DNA of 64,000 nt from Betaproteobacteria bacterium (GTDB lineage: Bacteria; Pseudomonadota; Gammaproteobacteria; Burkholderiales; Rhodocyclaceae): positions 1-64,000 of the forward strand of contig JAHRYN010000009.1 in assembly GCA_020621405.1 (NCBI GenBank), in the 5' to 3' direction. Position numbers and translations under genes: made by a program. Positions 25,477 through 36,195 of the stretch are shown piece by piece. The notes beneath the pieces were generated by a model. That model saw only the letters and a list, made by a program, of their open reading frames with translations. It was not told the origin of the DNA and did not search any database. The first letter of the stretch is position 1, and each line of letters starts with the position of its first letter.

Positions 25477-27345
25477 TCACCGGCGCTCCCCGCGCAGGCC
25501 GGCCACGATGGCCTGCAGCGCGGCCGGCGTCGCGGCTTCGGGCGGTACGGCCTCGCCAACCACCAGTTCGATGCGGCTGAACAGCCCGCGGCGCAGCGGC
25601 CGGCTCATCGCCGGGCCGTCCTTGCGCGAGAAGAAACTGCCCCACAGGCCGCGCAGCGCCAGCGGCACGACCGGCACCGGCGTACGGCCGACGATGCGCG
25701 TGATGCCGGAGCGGAACGGGTACAGCTCGCCGGTATCGGTGATGCGCCCCTCCGGAAAGAGGCCGACCAGCTCGCCCGCCGCCAGCGCGGCGGCGATGTC
25801 GTCACAGGCGCGCGCGAGCAGCGCCGGGTCTTCCTTCGCCGAGGCGATCGGTATGCAGCGGTTGGTGCGGAACACGAAGCTCAGAATCGGCATGCGGAAG
25901 ATGCGGTGATCCATCACGAAGCGGATCGGCCGGCGGCACGCGGCGGTGATGACCAGCGCGTCGACGAAGCTGACATGGTTGCACACGATGACCGCCGCGC
26001 CTTCGCCCGGAATGCGCTCCAGCCCCTTCGCGTCAAGCCGGTAGAGGGTGTGGATCAGTATCCACACGATGAAGCGCATCAGGAATTCCGGCACCAGCGT
26101 GTAGATGTAGATCGCCACGACTGCGTTGAACAGCGCGGTGGCCAGGAACAGCTGCGGAATGCTCAGGCCGAGCGCGAACAGGCCGACCGTGACGCCGGCC
26201 GACCCCACCATGAAGGCGGCATTCAGGATGTTGTTGGCGGCGATCACGCGCGACTGGTGGCTCTTTTCGCTGCGCGTCTGGATCAGCGCATACAGCGGCA
26301 CGATGTAGAGGCCGCCGAACAGGCCGATGGCGGCGATGTCCGCCAGCAGGTGCCAGTGCAGGCGCAGTGCGCCGGCCAGCGTCAGCGCAGCGGTCGGCAC
26401 TTCGGGTGAGGCCAGGTACAGGTCGACGCCGAACACGGTCAGGCCGATGGCGCCGAAGGGCACGAGGCCGATTTCCACCTTGCCGCCGGACAGCTTTTCG
26501 CAGGCCAGCGAGCCGGCGCCGATGCCGAGCGAGAACACGGTCAGCAGCAGGATGAATACCGCCTCGTCGCCGCCGAGCACGCCGCGTGCATAGTTCGGGA
26601 ATTGCGCCAGCAGTGTCGCACCGTAGAACCAGAACCACGAGATGCCGAGCAGCGACAGCCACACGGTGCGGTTGCCGTGGGCGAAGCGCAGGTTGCGCAC
26701 GGTTTCGGTCAGCGGATTCCAGTTGATCGTCAGTGCCGGATCGGCGGCCGGCGACACCGGAATGCCGCGGCTGACCCACCAGCCGAGCACCGCCAGCGCC
26801 AGCACGACCGACGCCACCAGCGTGCCGCTGTCGGTGACCGACACCAGCCAGGCGCCGAGCACCTGGCCGATCAGGATGGCGACGAAGGTGCCCATCTCGA
26901 TCATGCCGTTGCCGCCGACCAGTTCGTCGGCATGCAGGTGCTGCGGCAGGTAGGCGTACTTGACCGGGCCGAACAGCGTCGAGTGCACGCCCATCAGGAA
27001 CAGCGCGGCGACCAGCGGCCACAGCAGGCTGGCGACGAAGCCCCAGGCGGCGAGCGCCATGATGGCGATCTCGAACAGCTTGACCGCGCGCGCCACGACC
27101 GCCTTGTCGAACTTGTCGGCGATCTGTCCGCTGGTCGCCGAGAACAGGAAGAAGGGCAGGATGAACAGCCCGGGCAGCAGCGTCGCCAGCGTGCGGCCGT
27201 CGAGCGAGGTCAGCTGGCCGGCGCGGAAGGTGACCAGCGTGATCAGCGCGGTCTTGAACACGTTGTCGTTGAACGCGCCGAGGAACTGGGTGAAGAAGAA
27301 GGGGCGGAAGCGGCGCTCCTTCAGCAGGTGGAATTGGCTGCTCAT
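25477..27345 (-). CDS. LplT-like lysophospholipid transporter fused to PlsC acyltransferase
   Basis: 622 residues. The first 420 are a major-facilitator domain of the LplT class (FFFTQFLGAFNDNVFKTAL, then FGPVKYAYLPQHL and GGNGMIEMGTFVAILIGQ). The last 190 are a PlsC/LPLAT domain with the HX4D motif in CNHVSFVDAL (His near residue 457) and FPEGRITDTG. In E. coli LplT brings lysophospholipid to the inner leaflet for Aas. Here the acyltransferase is fused to the transporter, and a separate Aas-like gene lies upstream. Substrate identity is inferred. Confidence 0.85.
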   Translation of the reverse strand: MSSQFHLLKERRFRPFFFTQFLGAFNDNVFKTALITLVTFRAGQLTSLDGRTLATLLPGLFILPFFLFSATSGQIADKFDKAVVARAVKLFEIAIMALAAWGFVASLLWPLVAALFLMGVHSTLFGPVKYAYLPQHLHADELVGGNGMIEMGTFVAILIGQVLGAWLVSVTDSGTLVASVVLALAVLGWWVSRGIPVSPAADPALTINWNPLTETVRNLRFAHGNRTVWLSLLGISWFWFYGATLLAQFPNYARGVLGGDEAVFILLLTVFSLGIGAGSLACEKLSGGKVEIGLVPFGAIGLTVFGVDLYLASPEVPTAALTLAGALRLHWHLLADIAAIGLFGGLYIVPLYALIQTRSEKSHQSRVIAANNILNAAFMVGSAGVTVGLFALGLSIPQLFLATALFNAVVAIYIYTLVPEFLMRFIVWILIHTLYRLDAKGLERIPGEGAAVIVCNHVSFVDALVITAACRRPIRFVMDHRIFRMPILSFVFRTNRCIPIASAKEDPALLARACDDIAAALAAGELVGLFPEGRITDTGELYPFRSGITRIVGRTPVPVVPLALRGLWGSFFSRKDGPAMSRPLRRGLFSRIELVVGEAVPPEAATPAALQAIVAGLRGERR

Positions 27346-27371
27346 AGGTGTTCCGGGTCGGGTTGCCGCGG

Positions 27372-28988
27372 TCAGCGGCGGATCAGTCGGTTGAGCACGA
27401 ACAGCACGACGCCGGCCAGCCCGGTCAGCCACACGATCAGCGCGCGGTGCGAGGCAGGCAATTCCTCCTTCGGTGCCTGCGCGTCGCGCAGCGCGTCCGG
27501 AAAGGGGCGCGGTGGTGCCGGCCGGACGATCCACTGCGTGCGGTCGGCCGGTACGCGCGACATGTATTCGTCGTACGAGGCGACCGGTGCGCGGCCGAAG
27601 GCGCGCGACGACGGAATCTGCGGTACGCGCACATAGATCAGCGCCTCGACGTCGTCGGCCAGCAGGCGCTCCAGCCCCTGCTCCGCCGCCTTGCCGCGCG
27701 TCAGGCGCCCGAGCAGGTCGCTGCCGGCGACGTTGAAGGCGACGAAGGGGAACAGGCTGCTGCGCTCGGCGCTCATGTAGTCGAAGGCCTGCAGTCCGCT
27801 GTCGATGTTCATCTCCCGGATCGCCATCCAGGGCAGGCCGAGCCAGGCCTTCACCTTCGACGTCGGGCCGAGCGTCGGCACGTCCCAGCCGAGCGAGCGC
27901 AGCGTGTCCAGGCTGATGCCGGCGCAGTTGGCGCTGGCGTGGCGGTAGCTGAAGTCGTGCCGGTAGAAGTGGTTGAACACGCGGCTGATGCCCTGCTGGT
28001 AGAGCTGTGCGGCGCGCGGCTCGCGCAGCACGGCGACCAGCATGTACGAAGGCCGGTACCAGCTCTGGCCGCCATTCAGGTCGGTCAGGTAGGCGTCCAT
28101 GGTCAGGGTCGAGGCGATGATGCCCTTCTCGCTCCGGGCGTCGAGGTTGTAGAAGTTGTTGGTGAGCCAGTCGCCCCATTCGCCATGCGCGCCCATGACA
28201 CCGGTGGCGATCGCGAAGTGGCCGCCGTGCGCCTCGTCGTCGTCGCCCTGCGCGCCATTGAGCATCAGCGCCAGCACCGGCTTGCCGGCAGCCGCCCGGG
28301 CCGCGCCCGGCGTGCGTTCCCACAGCAGCCGTGCCGAGGCGGGTGTGCGGGCGCCGCCGTCGTCGGCGCGCACCAGCGCGGCCAGCGTTTCGCCGTCCTT
28401 CAGCGGAGCGGGCTCCAGCGTCGCCGGATCGATGTCGAAACTGGCGGGCCACAGGGTGCGCGCGGTGAATGTGCGGTCGGATGCCGTGCCGCGCAGTGTC
28501 AGCGTCTGGTCCTGCAGCCAGGCCACGCTGGCGGCGTCGAACCACGACACATTGGAGGCCAGGCGGTCGACCAGACGGAAGTCCAGCGTCGCGCCGTCGC
28601 CGAGGGTCAGCTTCTGTCCGGTCCGGTCGAGCCGGGCGCCGGCGGCGATCTGCGGCGAACCGAGCCAGACCAGCGGCGGGCGCTGCGCATCCGGCCGCCA
28701 GTTCGAGGCCTGCGCCCACGCGCGCACGTCGTCCTGCGCCGCCAAAGTGCGCTCGAAGCCGGCCGCGTCGGCCCGCGGCACCGCGATCAGCTCGGATTCG
28801 AAGTACCACAGCGCCGATGGCGGCGCCGCGCAGTCGCTGCAGCGTCCGTCGGTACTGCGGAAGTCGGCCGCCGGATACAGGCCGAGCTGCCCTTCCGACA
28901 GGGCATCGCGCGGTGCGGCAGACAGCGGGGAGGCGAGAATGGGGCTCATCAGGAGGCCCAGTGTAAGGATGTGGCGCAGTCCGGGCAT
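27372..28988 (-). CDS. Exported protein of unknown function with C-terminal anchor
   Basis: 538 residues. A signal peptide (1-25) is followed by a CRCSDC-like pair (GRCSDCAAPP, 49-56), a central segment GGHFAIATGVMGAHGEWGDW (His257) and SANCAGISLDTLRSLGW (Cys355), and a single C-terminal membrane helix (514-534) with an arginine end. The order HFAIATG then NCAGIS recalls the His/Cys arrangement in LNB or NlpC/P60-like hydrolases, but no firm family was recognised. It sits between LplT-PlsC and an amidohydrolase, suggesting an envelope lipid or acyl role. Confidence 0.7.
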   Translation of the reverse strand: MPGLRHILTLGLLMSPILASPLSAAPRDALSEGQLGLYPAADFRSTDGRCSDCAAPPSALWYFESELIAVPRADAAGFERTLAAQDDVRAWAQASNWRPDAQRPPLVWLGSPQIAAGARLDRTGQKLTLGDGATLDFRLVDRLASNVSWFDAASVAWLQDQTLTLRGTASDRTFTARTLWPASFDIDPATLEPAPLKDGETLAALVRADDGGARTPASARLLWERTPGAARAAAGKPVLALMLNGAQGDDDEAHGGHFAIATGVMGAHGEWGDWLTNNFYNLDARSEKGIIASTLTMDAYLTDLNGGQSWYRPSYMLVAVLREPRAAQLYQQGISRVFNHFYRHDFSYRHASANCAGISLDTLRSLGWDVPTLGPTSKVKAWLGLPWMAIREMNIDSGLQAFDYMSAERSSLFPFVAFNVAGSDLLGRLTRGKAAEQGLERLLADDVEALIYVRVPQIPSSRAFGRAPVASYDEYMSRVPADRTQWIVRPAPPRPFPDALRDAQAPKEELPASHRALIVWLTGLAGVVLFVLNRLIRR

Positions 28989-28998
28989 GGTTGCTGTG

Positions 28999-30243
28999 TC
29001 AGGTGGAGGAGGTGAAGACGCGTGCCGATTCGAACACGCGTGCACCGAAGCGGTGGTCGCCGTCGCGCAGCAGGCGCTTCAGCATGAAGTCGAACAACAG
29101 CGGATTGTGTCCGCGCACGCGCTCAAGTACCGGTGCGGCGGTAGCGTCGAGCAGGTCGGCGCCGGCCAGCGAGGACGGCGACATGAGCGGCAGGATGCCG
29201 GGCAGCGGATAGTCGGAGCCGTAGAGCAGGCGGTCGTGCCAGTCGTCGCGGCGGAGCAGCGTGCGTATCACCTCTTCATCGCGATTGCGCAGCGTGATCG
29301 CCGAAATGTCGCCGTACAGGCGACCTCCGTGACGCGTCTCGCCCATCAGGCGCGAGAACAGTTCGAAGCTGGAGCGCTGCGGGCCGTACGCGCCGGCATC
29401 CAGATCGGTGTCGCTGCCCAGCGTCGAACAGTGGGCGACGATCACCGTCACGCCGTGCTCGAGTGCGCGCCGCAGCTTGAGCGGATTGCCGAATGCCTGG
29501 CCGCCGGCGCCGTGCACCGCCTTTTCCTCCCCGCCATGGCTGATCAGCGGCAGTCCGAGTCTGGCGGCGGCGGCATAGAAGCGGTCGCAGCGCGGCGACG
29601 CCGGATCGATGCCCATGGCCGGCGGCAGCCACTTGATCGCGCGTGCTCCGTCGCGGGCGGCGGTTTCGAGCGCTTCGACGGCGTCCCTGCGGTAAGGGTG
29701 GACCGAGCACACCCATTCGAAATGGTCCGGATTGCTGCGCGCGACGTCGCGTGCGCAGCTGTCCGGTACGTGAAAGGCCGTGTGTTCCGGCTGCGCGCGC
29801 CCGTTTTCGTCATAACTGCGTTCGAAAGCGAACAGCATCAGCTTGAAGCCGGAAGGCAGGACATCGACCAGATTGTGCAGACGGTCTACATAGCTGTCAT
29901 CGACGTGGCCGGGATTCCTGTGCGCGCAGCCCGCGTTCAGGTAGAACAGGCGCTGCACATACTCGGCCGGATGCAGCGGGCTGAGCATGCGGTCAGTCAT
30001 TTCGATGCCGCGTCCCGAATCGCCGGTGCCGGCCAGATGAACGTGCACGTCGCGCAGCAGCGTGGCGTCGAGTCCGTCGAATGCCTGCGCGACCAGTTCG
30101 TGGTTCGCCAGATCCGGCGGCAGAGCCGCCAGGCAGGGATTCATCAGCGGGTTGCGCGCCAGCGCATTCAGTGTCCAGCCGAGTGCGCCGCCGGCGCCCA
30201 GCGTCACCCCGGCGCGCAGCAGGCGGCGTCGCGCGGCATCCAT
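28999..30243 (-). CDS. Tat-type exported amidohydrolase family protein
   Basis: 414 residues. The N-terminus has twin arginines (ARRRLLRAGVTLGAGGALG), suggesting Tat export. The amidohydrolase-2 (metal-dependent TIM barrel) signature includes LRDVHVHLAG (His67, His69), ISHGGEE, VIVAHCSTLGSD and YGSDYPLPG. Substrate is unknown; family members act on ring carboxylates, lactones and amides. The gene lies 1 bp after the Aas-like gene and about 10 bp before the exported unknown protein, in one operon-like run. Confidence 0.8.
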   Translation of the reverse strand: MDAARRRLLRAGVTLGAGGALGWTLNALARNPLMNPCLAALPPDLANHELVAQAFDGLDATLLRDVHVHLAGTGDSGRGIEMTDRMLSPLHPAEYVQRLFYLNAGCAHRNPGHVDDSYVDRLHNLVDVLPSGFKLMLFAFERSYDENGRAQPEHTAFHVPDSCARDVARSNPDHFEWVCSVHPYRRDAVEALETAARDGARAIKWLPPAMGIDPASPRCDRFYAAAARLGLPLISHGGEEKAVHGAGGQAFGNPLKLRRALEHGVTVIVAHCSTLGSDTDLDAGAYGPQRSSFELFSRLMGETRHGGRLYGDISAITLRNRDEEVIRTLLRRDDWHDRLLYGSDYPLPGILPLMSPSSLAGADLLDATAAPVLERVRGHNPLLFDFMLKRLLRDGDHRFGARVFESARVFTSST

Positions 30244-30244
30244 G

Positions 30245-32398
30245 TCAGACGCTCTCCGCCATGGACTTCAGGCTCACGTAGTCGATCTTTCCGGTGCCCA
30301 GCAGCGGCAGCGCGTCGAGCACGACGAGCTTGCGCGGCACGGCGATCTCCGGTGCGCCCTGCGCGCGTGCCGTCGCCTGCAGGCTGTCCCGCGTCAGTGC
30401 CGGATCGGTCGTGAACAGCACGATGGTCTCGCCGCGCGCGGCGTCGGCCTGGGTCGAGGCGGCGTGCTGGGCGCCGGTACTGGCGGCGGACGCGATCTTC
30501 TCGACCACCTCCAGCGAAATCATTTCGCCCGCCACCTTGGCGAAGCGCTTGACCCGGCCGACGATGCGCACGAAGCCGTCATCGTCGAACTCGACCACGT
30601 CGCCGGTGTTGTACCAGCCTTCGCCGGCGTCGGACTGCGGTGTTTCGAGCACGCCGGGTCGGTCCCACTTCAGGTAGCCGCTCATCAGGTTCGGCCCGGC
30701 CACATGCAGCACGCCACCGCGCTCGATGCCGGCGACCGGCATCAGCTTTGCGTGCAGCCCGGGCAGCAGCTGGCCGACGGTGCCGGAGCGGAACGCCATC
30801 GGCGTATTCACCGCAAGCACCGGCGCCGTTTCGGTTGCGCCATAGCCTTCGAAGATGCGCACACCGAATTTCTCGAACCACAGCGCGCGCACTGGTTCGG
30901 TCAGTTTTTCGGCACCGGCGATCACGTAGCGCAGGCGGTAGAAGTCGTAGGGGTGGGCGAATTTCGCGTAGTTGCCGAGAAAGGTGCTGGTACCCAGCAG
31001 CACCGTGCAGTTGCGGTCGTACGCCAGCTCCGGAATGACGCGGTAATGCAGCGGCGACGGATAGAGGAACACGTTGGCGCCGGTGAGCACCGGCAGCAGA
31101 CCGCCGGCGGTCAGGCCGAAGGAATGGAACAGCGGCAGCGCGTTCAGTATCTTGTCGTCGACCGAAAAGTCGATCACCGCGCGGATCTGCGCGATGTTGG
31201 CCAGCAGCGCGCGGTGCGACAGCACGACGCCCTTGGGCTTGCCTTCGGAACCCGAGGTGAACAGCACCACGGCCGGTGCCTCCGGTGACACCTTGAGGGC
31301 GGCCAGACGCGGGGCGCGCATCGCCCACAGCACGAGCCACAGCTTGTCGCCCGGCGAGATGGCCTCGCGCAGGTCTTCGAGGTAGCGCAGTTCGACGCCC
31401 CGCAGTGCCGCCAGCTTGTCGCCGAGCCTGGCCTGTTCGACGAAGGCGCGCGAGGTGACGATGACGCGCAGCTGCGCCGCGGTGCAGGCGGCCTGCATGC
31501 CGTCGGTGCCGGCCGTGTAGTTGAGCATCGCCGGTACGCGGCCGTGCGCGCCGAGACCGAACACCAGACCGAGCGTCGGCGCGACATTCGGCAGCAGCAC
31601 GCCGATGCGTTCGTCGGGCAGCGTGATGCGGGCGACGATGCGTCCGAGTGCGTGCGCCATCTTCAGCAGGTCGCCGTAGGAATACTCGATCTGCTTCATG
31701 TCCTCGACCAGACGGCGCGAACGGCCGTGGATCTCGGCGGCGTCGCACAGTGCGCCGAACAGCGTCTGTTGCGGCCGCGAGGCGAAGATCATTTCCTGCA
31801 TCAGCCGGCGCATCGCCTCGCCGGCCCGCCGCCGCCGTTCCTTTGCGCTCGGCGCAGCGGGCATTTCGATCCGGGTGGTCGGCAGTACGGTCAGCGCGAT
31901 GCGCGGGAACAACGATTTCGGGTAGCGGCCGGACACGCGCGAAAAGTAGCTGCGCGACGCGCCATCCAGACGTACCGGCAGCACGGTGGCGCCGGTCTTC
32001 GCGGCGACGAAGGCCGGGCCGTCATACACCTTCATCAGGCTGCCGGTGGTGGTGATGCGCCCCTCCGGAAAGATGACCACCGGCCGGCCCGACTCGAGCA
32101 GGCGGATCACCTTTTTCATCGCCATCGGGCTGGTCGGATCGACCGCGAGGTAATCGACCATCGACAGCAGCAGCCGGAAGAAGGGGTTGCGCGCGATGCC
32201 GGTATGCACGACGAATACCGGATCGATGGGCAGGAACAGTCCGAGCAGCAGGCCATCGAGGAAGGACTCGTGGTTGGCGACCACGAGCAGCCGTTCATGG
32301 CGATCGGGCAGCGAGGCCGGCGGTCGGATGCGGAACAGGCCGCGGCAGGCGAGGGCAAGGACGGGACGCAGCAAGGTTCGCAACAAGGGACGCAACAT
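30245..32398 (-). CDS. aas: Bifunctional acyltransferase / acyl-ACP synthetase (Aas-like)
   Basis: 717 residues, matching E. coli Aas. An N-terminal PlsC/LPLAT domain has NHESFLDGL (His43 X4 Asp48) and FPEGRITTTG (110-118). The AMP-forming ligase domain has FTSGSEGKPKGV (380-391), GYGATETAPV and YNTGDVVEFDDDGFVRIVGR. It activates fatty acid as acyl-AMP and acyl-ACP and acylates lysophospholipid at the inner membrane. GGAG 7 nt upstream fixes the ATG at 32398. Gene order with LplT-PlsC is consistent with lysophospholipid repair or a related lipid modification. Confidence 0.85.
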   Translation of the reverse strand: MLRPLLRTLLRPVLALACRGLFRIRPPASLPDRHERLLVVANHESFLDGLLLGLFLPIDPVFVVHTGIARNPFFRLLLSMVDYLAVDPTSPMAMKKVIRLLESGRPVVIFPEGRITTTGSLMKVYDGPAFVAAKTGATVLPVRLDGASRSYFSRVSGRYPKSLFPRIALTVLPTTRIEMPAAPSAKERRRRAGEAMRRLMQEMIFASRPQQTLFGALCDAAEIHGRSRRLVEDMKQIEYSYGDLLKMAHALGRIVARITLPDERIGVLLPNVAPTLGLVFGLGAHGRVPAMLNYTAGTDGMQAACTAAQLRVIVTSRAFVEQARLGDKLAALRGVELRYLEDLREAISPGDKLWLVLWAMRAPRLAALKVSPEAPAVVLFTSGSEGKPKGVVLSHRALLANIAQIRAVIDFSVDDKILNALPLFHSFGLTAGGLLPVLTGANVFLYPSPLHYRVIPELAYDRNCTVLLGTSTFLGNYAKFAHPYDFYRLRYVIAGAEKLTEPVRALWFEKFGVRIFEGYGATETAPVLAVNTPMAFRSGTVGQLLPGLHAKLMPVAGIERGGVLHVAGPNLMSGYLKWDRPGVLETPQSDAGEGWYNTGDVVEFDDDGFVRIVGRVKRFAKVAGEMISLEVVEKIASAASTGAQHAASTQADAARGETIVLFTTDPALTRDSLQATARAQGAPEIAVPRKLVVLDALPLLGTGKIDYVSLKSMAESV

Positions 32399-32414
32399 CG
32401 GGTGCTCCGGGGGG

Positions 32415-33605
32415 TTACAGGAGAAGTTCGGCGGCGGACGGATGGCCGAGGAAGGCGGTTGGGCTGGCGCTGGCGCCATAGGCACCGGATTGGCGGACGA
32501 CCAGCAGGTCGCCCGGTTGCGCGCGCGGCAGGACGATGTCGCGCGCCAGCACGTCGAATGGTGCGCACAGCGGGCCGGCGATGCTGACGCATTCGCTGTC
32601 ATCGGCCGGCGTGCGCTGGACCAGCTGCATCGGCAGGTTGGCAGGCTGTTCGCGGTCGGGCTGCAGCGTGGCATGGAGGTGATGGTGGGCGCCGCCATCG
32701 ACCACCAGCCAGACGCGCCCGCGCACCGTCTTGCGTTCGACGATGCGGCAGACGTAGATGCCGGCCTCGCCGACCAGGTAGCGCCCGGGTTCGAGCGCGA
32801 TGCGTCCGTCGGGGTGGAGGGCGCGCAGACGTTCGTCCAGCGACTGCAGGTGACGGCCGACCGATGCGACGTCGAGTGCCGCTTCGCCCTCGACCGCCGG
32901 AATGCCGAAGCCGCCGCCCAGATTGAGCCAGGGCAATGCCAGTCCGGCAGTGTCGGCGGTCTGCAGTGCGTGTGCCGTGCAGTGCGCGTGCAGTGCGTTG
33001 ACCGTGTCGGCCTGCAGCATGCGCGACGCGCAGTGGTAGTGAAAGCCGCCGAATTCGAGCTGCCGCGTGCGCAGCGCCTTCAGTGCGATCGGAATCTGCG
33101 CGCAGTCGATGCCGAACACGCTGTCGCCGTTCATGCGCACCCGCGTGCCGGTGACCGGAAAGTCGGGATTGACGCGCAGCGCGACGCGTGCCGGCCGGCC
33201 CTGGCGTTCGGCGGCATCGGCGATGCGCGTGATCTCGCCGACCGATTCCGCGCAGATGCGGACGCCGGCGCGCACGGCCAGCGCAAGCGCGGCATCGGTC
33301 TTGCCGGGACCGGTGAGCCCCAGCCGGTGGCCGGCAAAGCCGGCCGACAGTGCGCACTCGATCTCGCCGACCGAACTGACGTCGGCGCCATCGACCAGGG
33401 CGTTCATGCGTTCGAGCAGCGCCGGCAGCGGATTGGCCTTGATGGCGTAGCAGAGCAGCGCGCGCTCCGGCAGCACTGAGCGGAGGTCCCGGATGCGCCG
33501 GTATACTGCCTCGCCGTCCAGCGTGAAAAACGGCGTCGAACCGGCGCGACGGGCCAGATCCTCGATGCCGTGACCCCCGAACTGCGGCGCAGCGCGGGCG
33601 CTCAC
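32415..33605 (-). CDS. PLP-dependent decarboxylase, exosortase-associated type
   Basis: 396 residues with the alanine-racemase/group IV decarboxylase fold. PLP lysine Lys56 is in LLCYAIKANP, with GGFHYHCASR, LNLGGGFGIP, EPGRYLVGEAGIY and the late GPLCAPFDVLA. That last motif differs from ordinary LysA and speaks for the type annotated as exosortase A-associated decarboxylase (TIGR03099) or BtrK-like enzymes acting on carrier-bound amino acids. Such genes often sit beside AMP-forming ligases, as here. The ATG overlaps the arsR stop, and an Aas-like gene follows after 16 bp. Substrate unknown. Confidence 0.82.
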   Translation of the reverse strand: MSARAAPQFGGHGIEDLARRAGSTPFFTLDGEAVYRRIRDLRSVLPERALLCYAIKANPLPALLERMNALVDGADVSSVGEIECALSAGFAGHRLGLTGPGKTDAALALAVRAGVRICAESVGEITRIADAAERQGRPARVALRVNPDFPVTGTRVRMNGDSVFGIDCAQIPIALKALRTRQLEFGGFHYHCASRMLQADTVNALHAHCTAHALQTADTAGLALPWLNLGGGFGIPAVEGEAALDVASVGRHLQSLDERLRALHPDGRIALEPGRYLVGEAGIYVCRIVERKTVRGRVWLVVDGGAHHHLHATLQPDREQPANLPMQLVQRTPADDSECVSIAGPLCAPFDVLARDIVLPRAQPGDLLVVRQSGAYGASASPTAFLGHPSAAELLL

Positions 33606-33913
33606 CGGTGCGCCTCCAGATAGTCGATCACGCTCTGCAGGTGTTCGATCAGCGACGCGGCGCGCAGCCGGAAATGGATTTCCCGCCCGTGCCTGGCTCT
33701 TTCAAGCACGCCGGCCTCGCACAGCAGCTTCAGATGATGGGAGACGGTAGGCCGGCTCAGCGTGGATGCCTGGGCGATCTGCGTGACGTTCAGCTGTTCG
33801 CCCGGCTCGAATGAGAGCAGGATGCGCTGCCGCTCTTCGTCGCCCAGGGCCGCAAAAAGCCGCGACAGGTGCAGCCATGCGGCCGGAATGCGCGAGGCGT
33901 AGTCGTTCTTCAT
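33602..33913 (-). CDS. ArsR-family transcriptional regulator
   Basis: 103 residues. The winged helix carries LFAALGDEERQRILLSF, then ASTLSRPTVSHHLKLLCEAG (recognition helix) and LERARHGREIHFRLR, the ArsR pattern. The usual metal-binding Cys motif in the recognition helix (CVC) is absent, so the ligand may not be a thiophilic metal. Its stop overlaps the decarboxylase start, so it probably controls the whole minus-strand run. A palindrome at 33915-33930 directly before its start is a candidate operator. Confidence 0.85.
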   Translation of the reverse strand: MKNDYASRIPAAWLHLSRLFAALGDEERQRILLSFEPGEQLNVTQIAQASTLSRPTVSHHLKLLCEAGVLERARHGREIHFRLRAASLIEHLQSVIDYLEAHR

Positions 33914-33914
33914 G

Positions 33915-33930
33915 TCGAAAAATATCGACT
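33915..33930. promoter_or_regulatory. Candidate operator for the ArsR-type regulator
   Basis: GTCGA (33915-33919) and TCGAC (33926-33930) flank an A/T-rich centre (AAAATA). The palindrome ends 1 bp before the arsR start codon and lies in a locally AT-rich stretch, as expected of an autoregulatory site. Binding is inferred. Confidence 0.4.
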
Positions 33931-34005
33931 AATTTTCGCCGCAGGTCAAGCGGGATGGTCCTTGCGGCGCAACATTCGGCACACTTGCTCCATCTCCGGA
34001 GCGAA

Positions 34006-34034
34006 TTGACTCAGGGTGTAAGCCTATGTATCAT
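34006..34034 (+). promoter_or_regulatory. Sigma70-type promoter of the atp operon
   Basis: TTGACT (34006-34011) and TATCAT (34029-34034) are separated by 17 bp, a close match to the housekeeping consensus. It lies about 115 bp before the atpI start in a non-coding spacer of about 235 bp shared with the divergent arsR gene; the rest of the leader shows no further signal. Confidence 0.7.
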
Positions 34035-34149
34035 CGCGGACTTTGCGCGCGCCCCCCTGTGCTTTTCGGGTGTCGCCGCAGTGCAGATACAGGCATCGCG
34101 CAGGCAGCGGCGATCAGACAGGTTCACCGAAGGTCCGGAAGGTTGTTGC

Positions 34150-35672
<1,523 letters not shown>

Positions 35673-35717
35673 GACAGGCAACCGCCCCAACACCGACTCA
35701 TTGAAGGGAAAGTTGCC

Positions 35718-36191
35718 GTGAATCTGAACGCAACGCTCATCATCCAGCTCGTGGTGTTCCTGTCGTTTGTGTGGTTTACGAAGAGCTTCGTATGGCCGCC
35801 CATCGTCAAGGCACTCGACGAACGCGCGAAAAAGGTTGCTGACGGGCTGGCCGCTGCGGACAAGGCAAAGTCTGATCTGGCCAACGCCGAAAAGAGGTCG
35901 ATCGAGGAATTGCGCGCTGCGCGCGAATCCGCGGCCGAACTCCGCGCCGGCGCCGAGAAGCAGGCCGCCAAGCTGATCGAGGATGCACGCGCCGAAGCGA
36001 ATCGCGTCATCGCGGCAGCACGCGAAGCAGCAACGGCGGAAGCCGGTGCCGCTGCCCAGAAGGCCAAGGACGCCCTGCGGGACCAGGTCGCTGCACTCGC
36101 GGTTGCAGGTGCCGAACGCATCCTGCGTCGTGAAATCAATGCCCAGGTGCACTCGGATCTGCTCGCCAACCTGAAACAGGAATTGAGCTGA
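35718..36191 (+). CDS. atpF: ATP synthase Fo subunit b
   Basis: 157 residues. An N-terminal membrane helix ([20 protein letters not shown] region) leads into a long charged, alanine-rich helix (about 30-140) that forms the peripheral stalk with delta. The gene uses a GTG start, supported by GAAGGGAAA about 8 nt upstream. Four bases separate it from atpH. Confidence 0.95.
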   Translation: MNLNATLIIQLVVFLSFVWFTKSFVWPPIVKALDERAKKVADGLAAADKAKSDLANAEKRSIEELRAARESAAELRAGAEKQAAKLIEDARAEANRVIAAAREAATAEAGAAAQKAKDALRDQVAALAVAGAERILRREINAQVHSDLLANLKQELS

Positions 36192-36195
36192 CACC

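Noticed and set aside
22620-25580. Plus-strand open frame of nearly 1000 residues opposite DUF2339
   Set aside because: Composition is Gln/Arg/Gly-rich with no domain, and it lies opposite a well-supported membrane protein.
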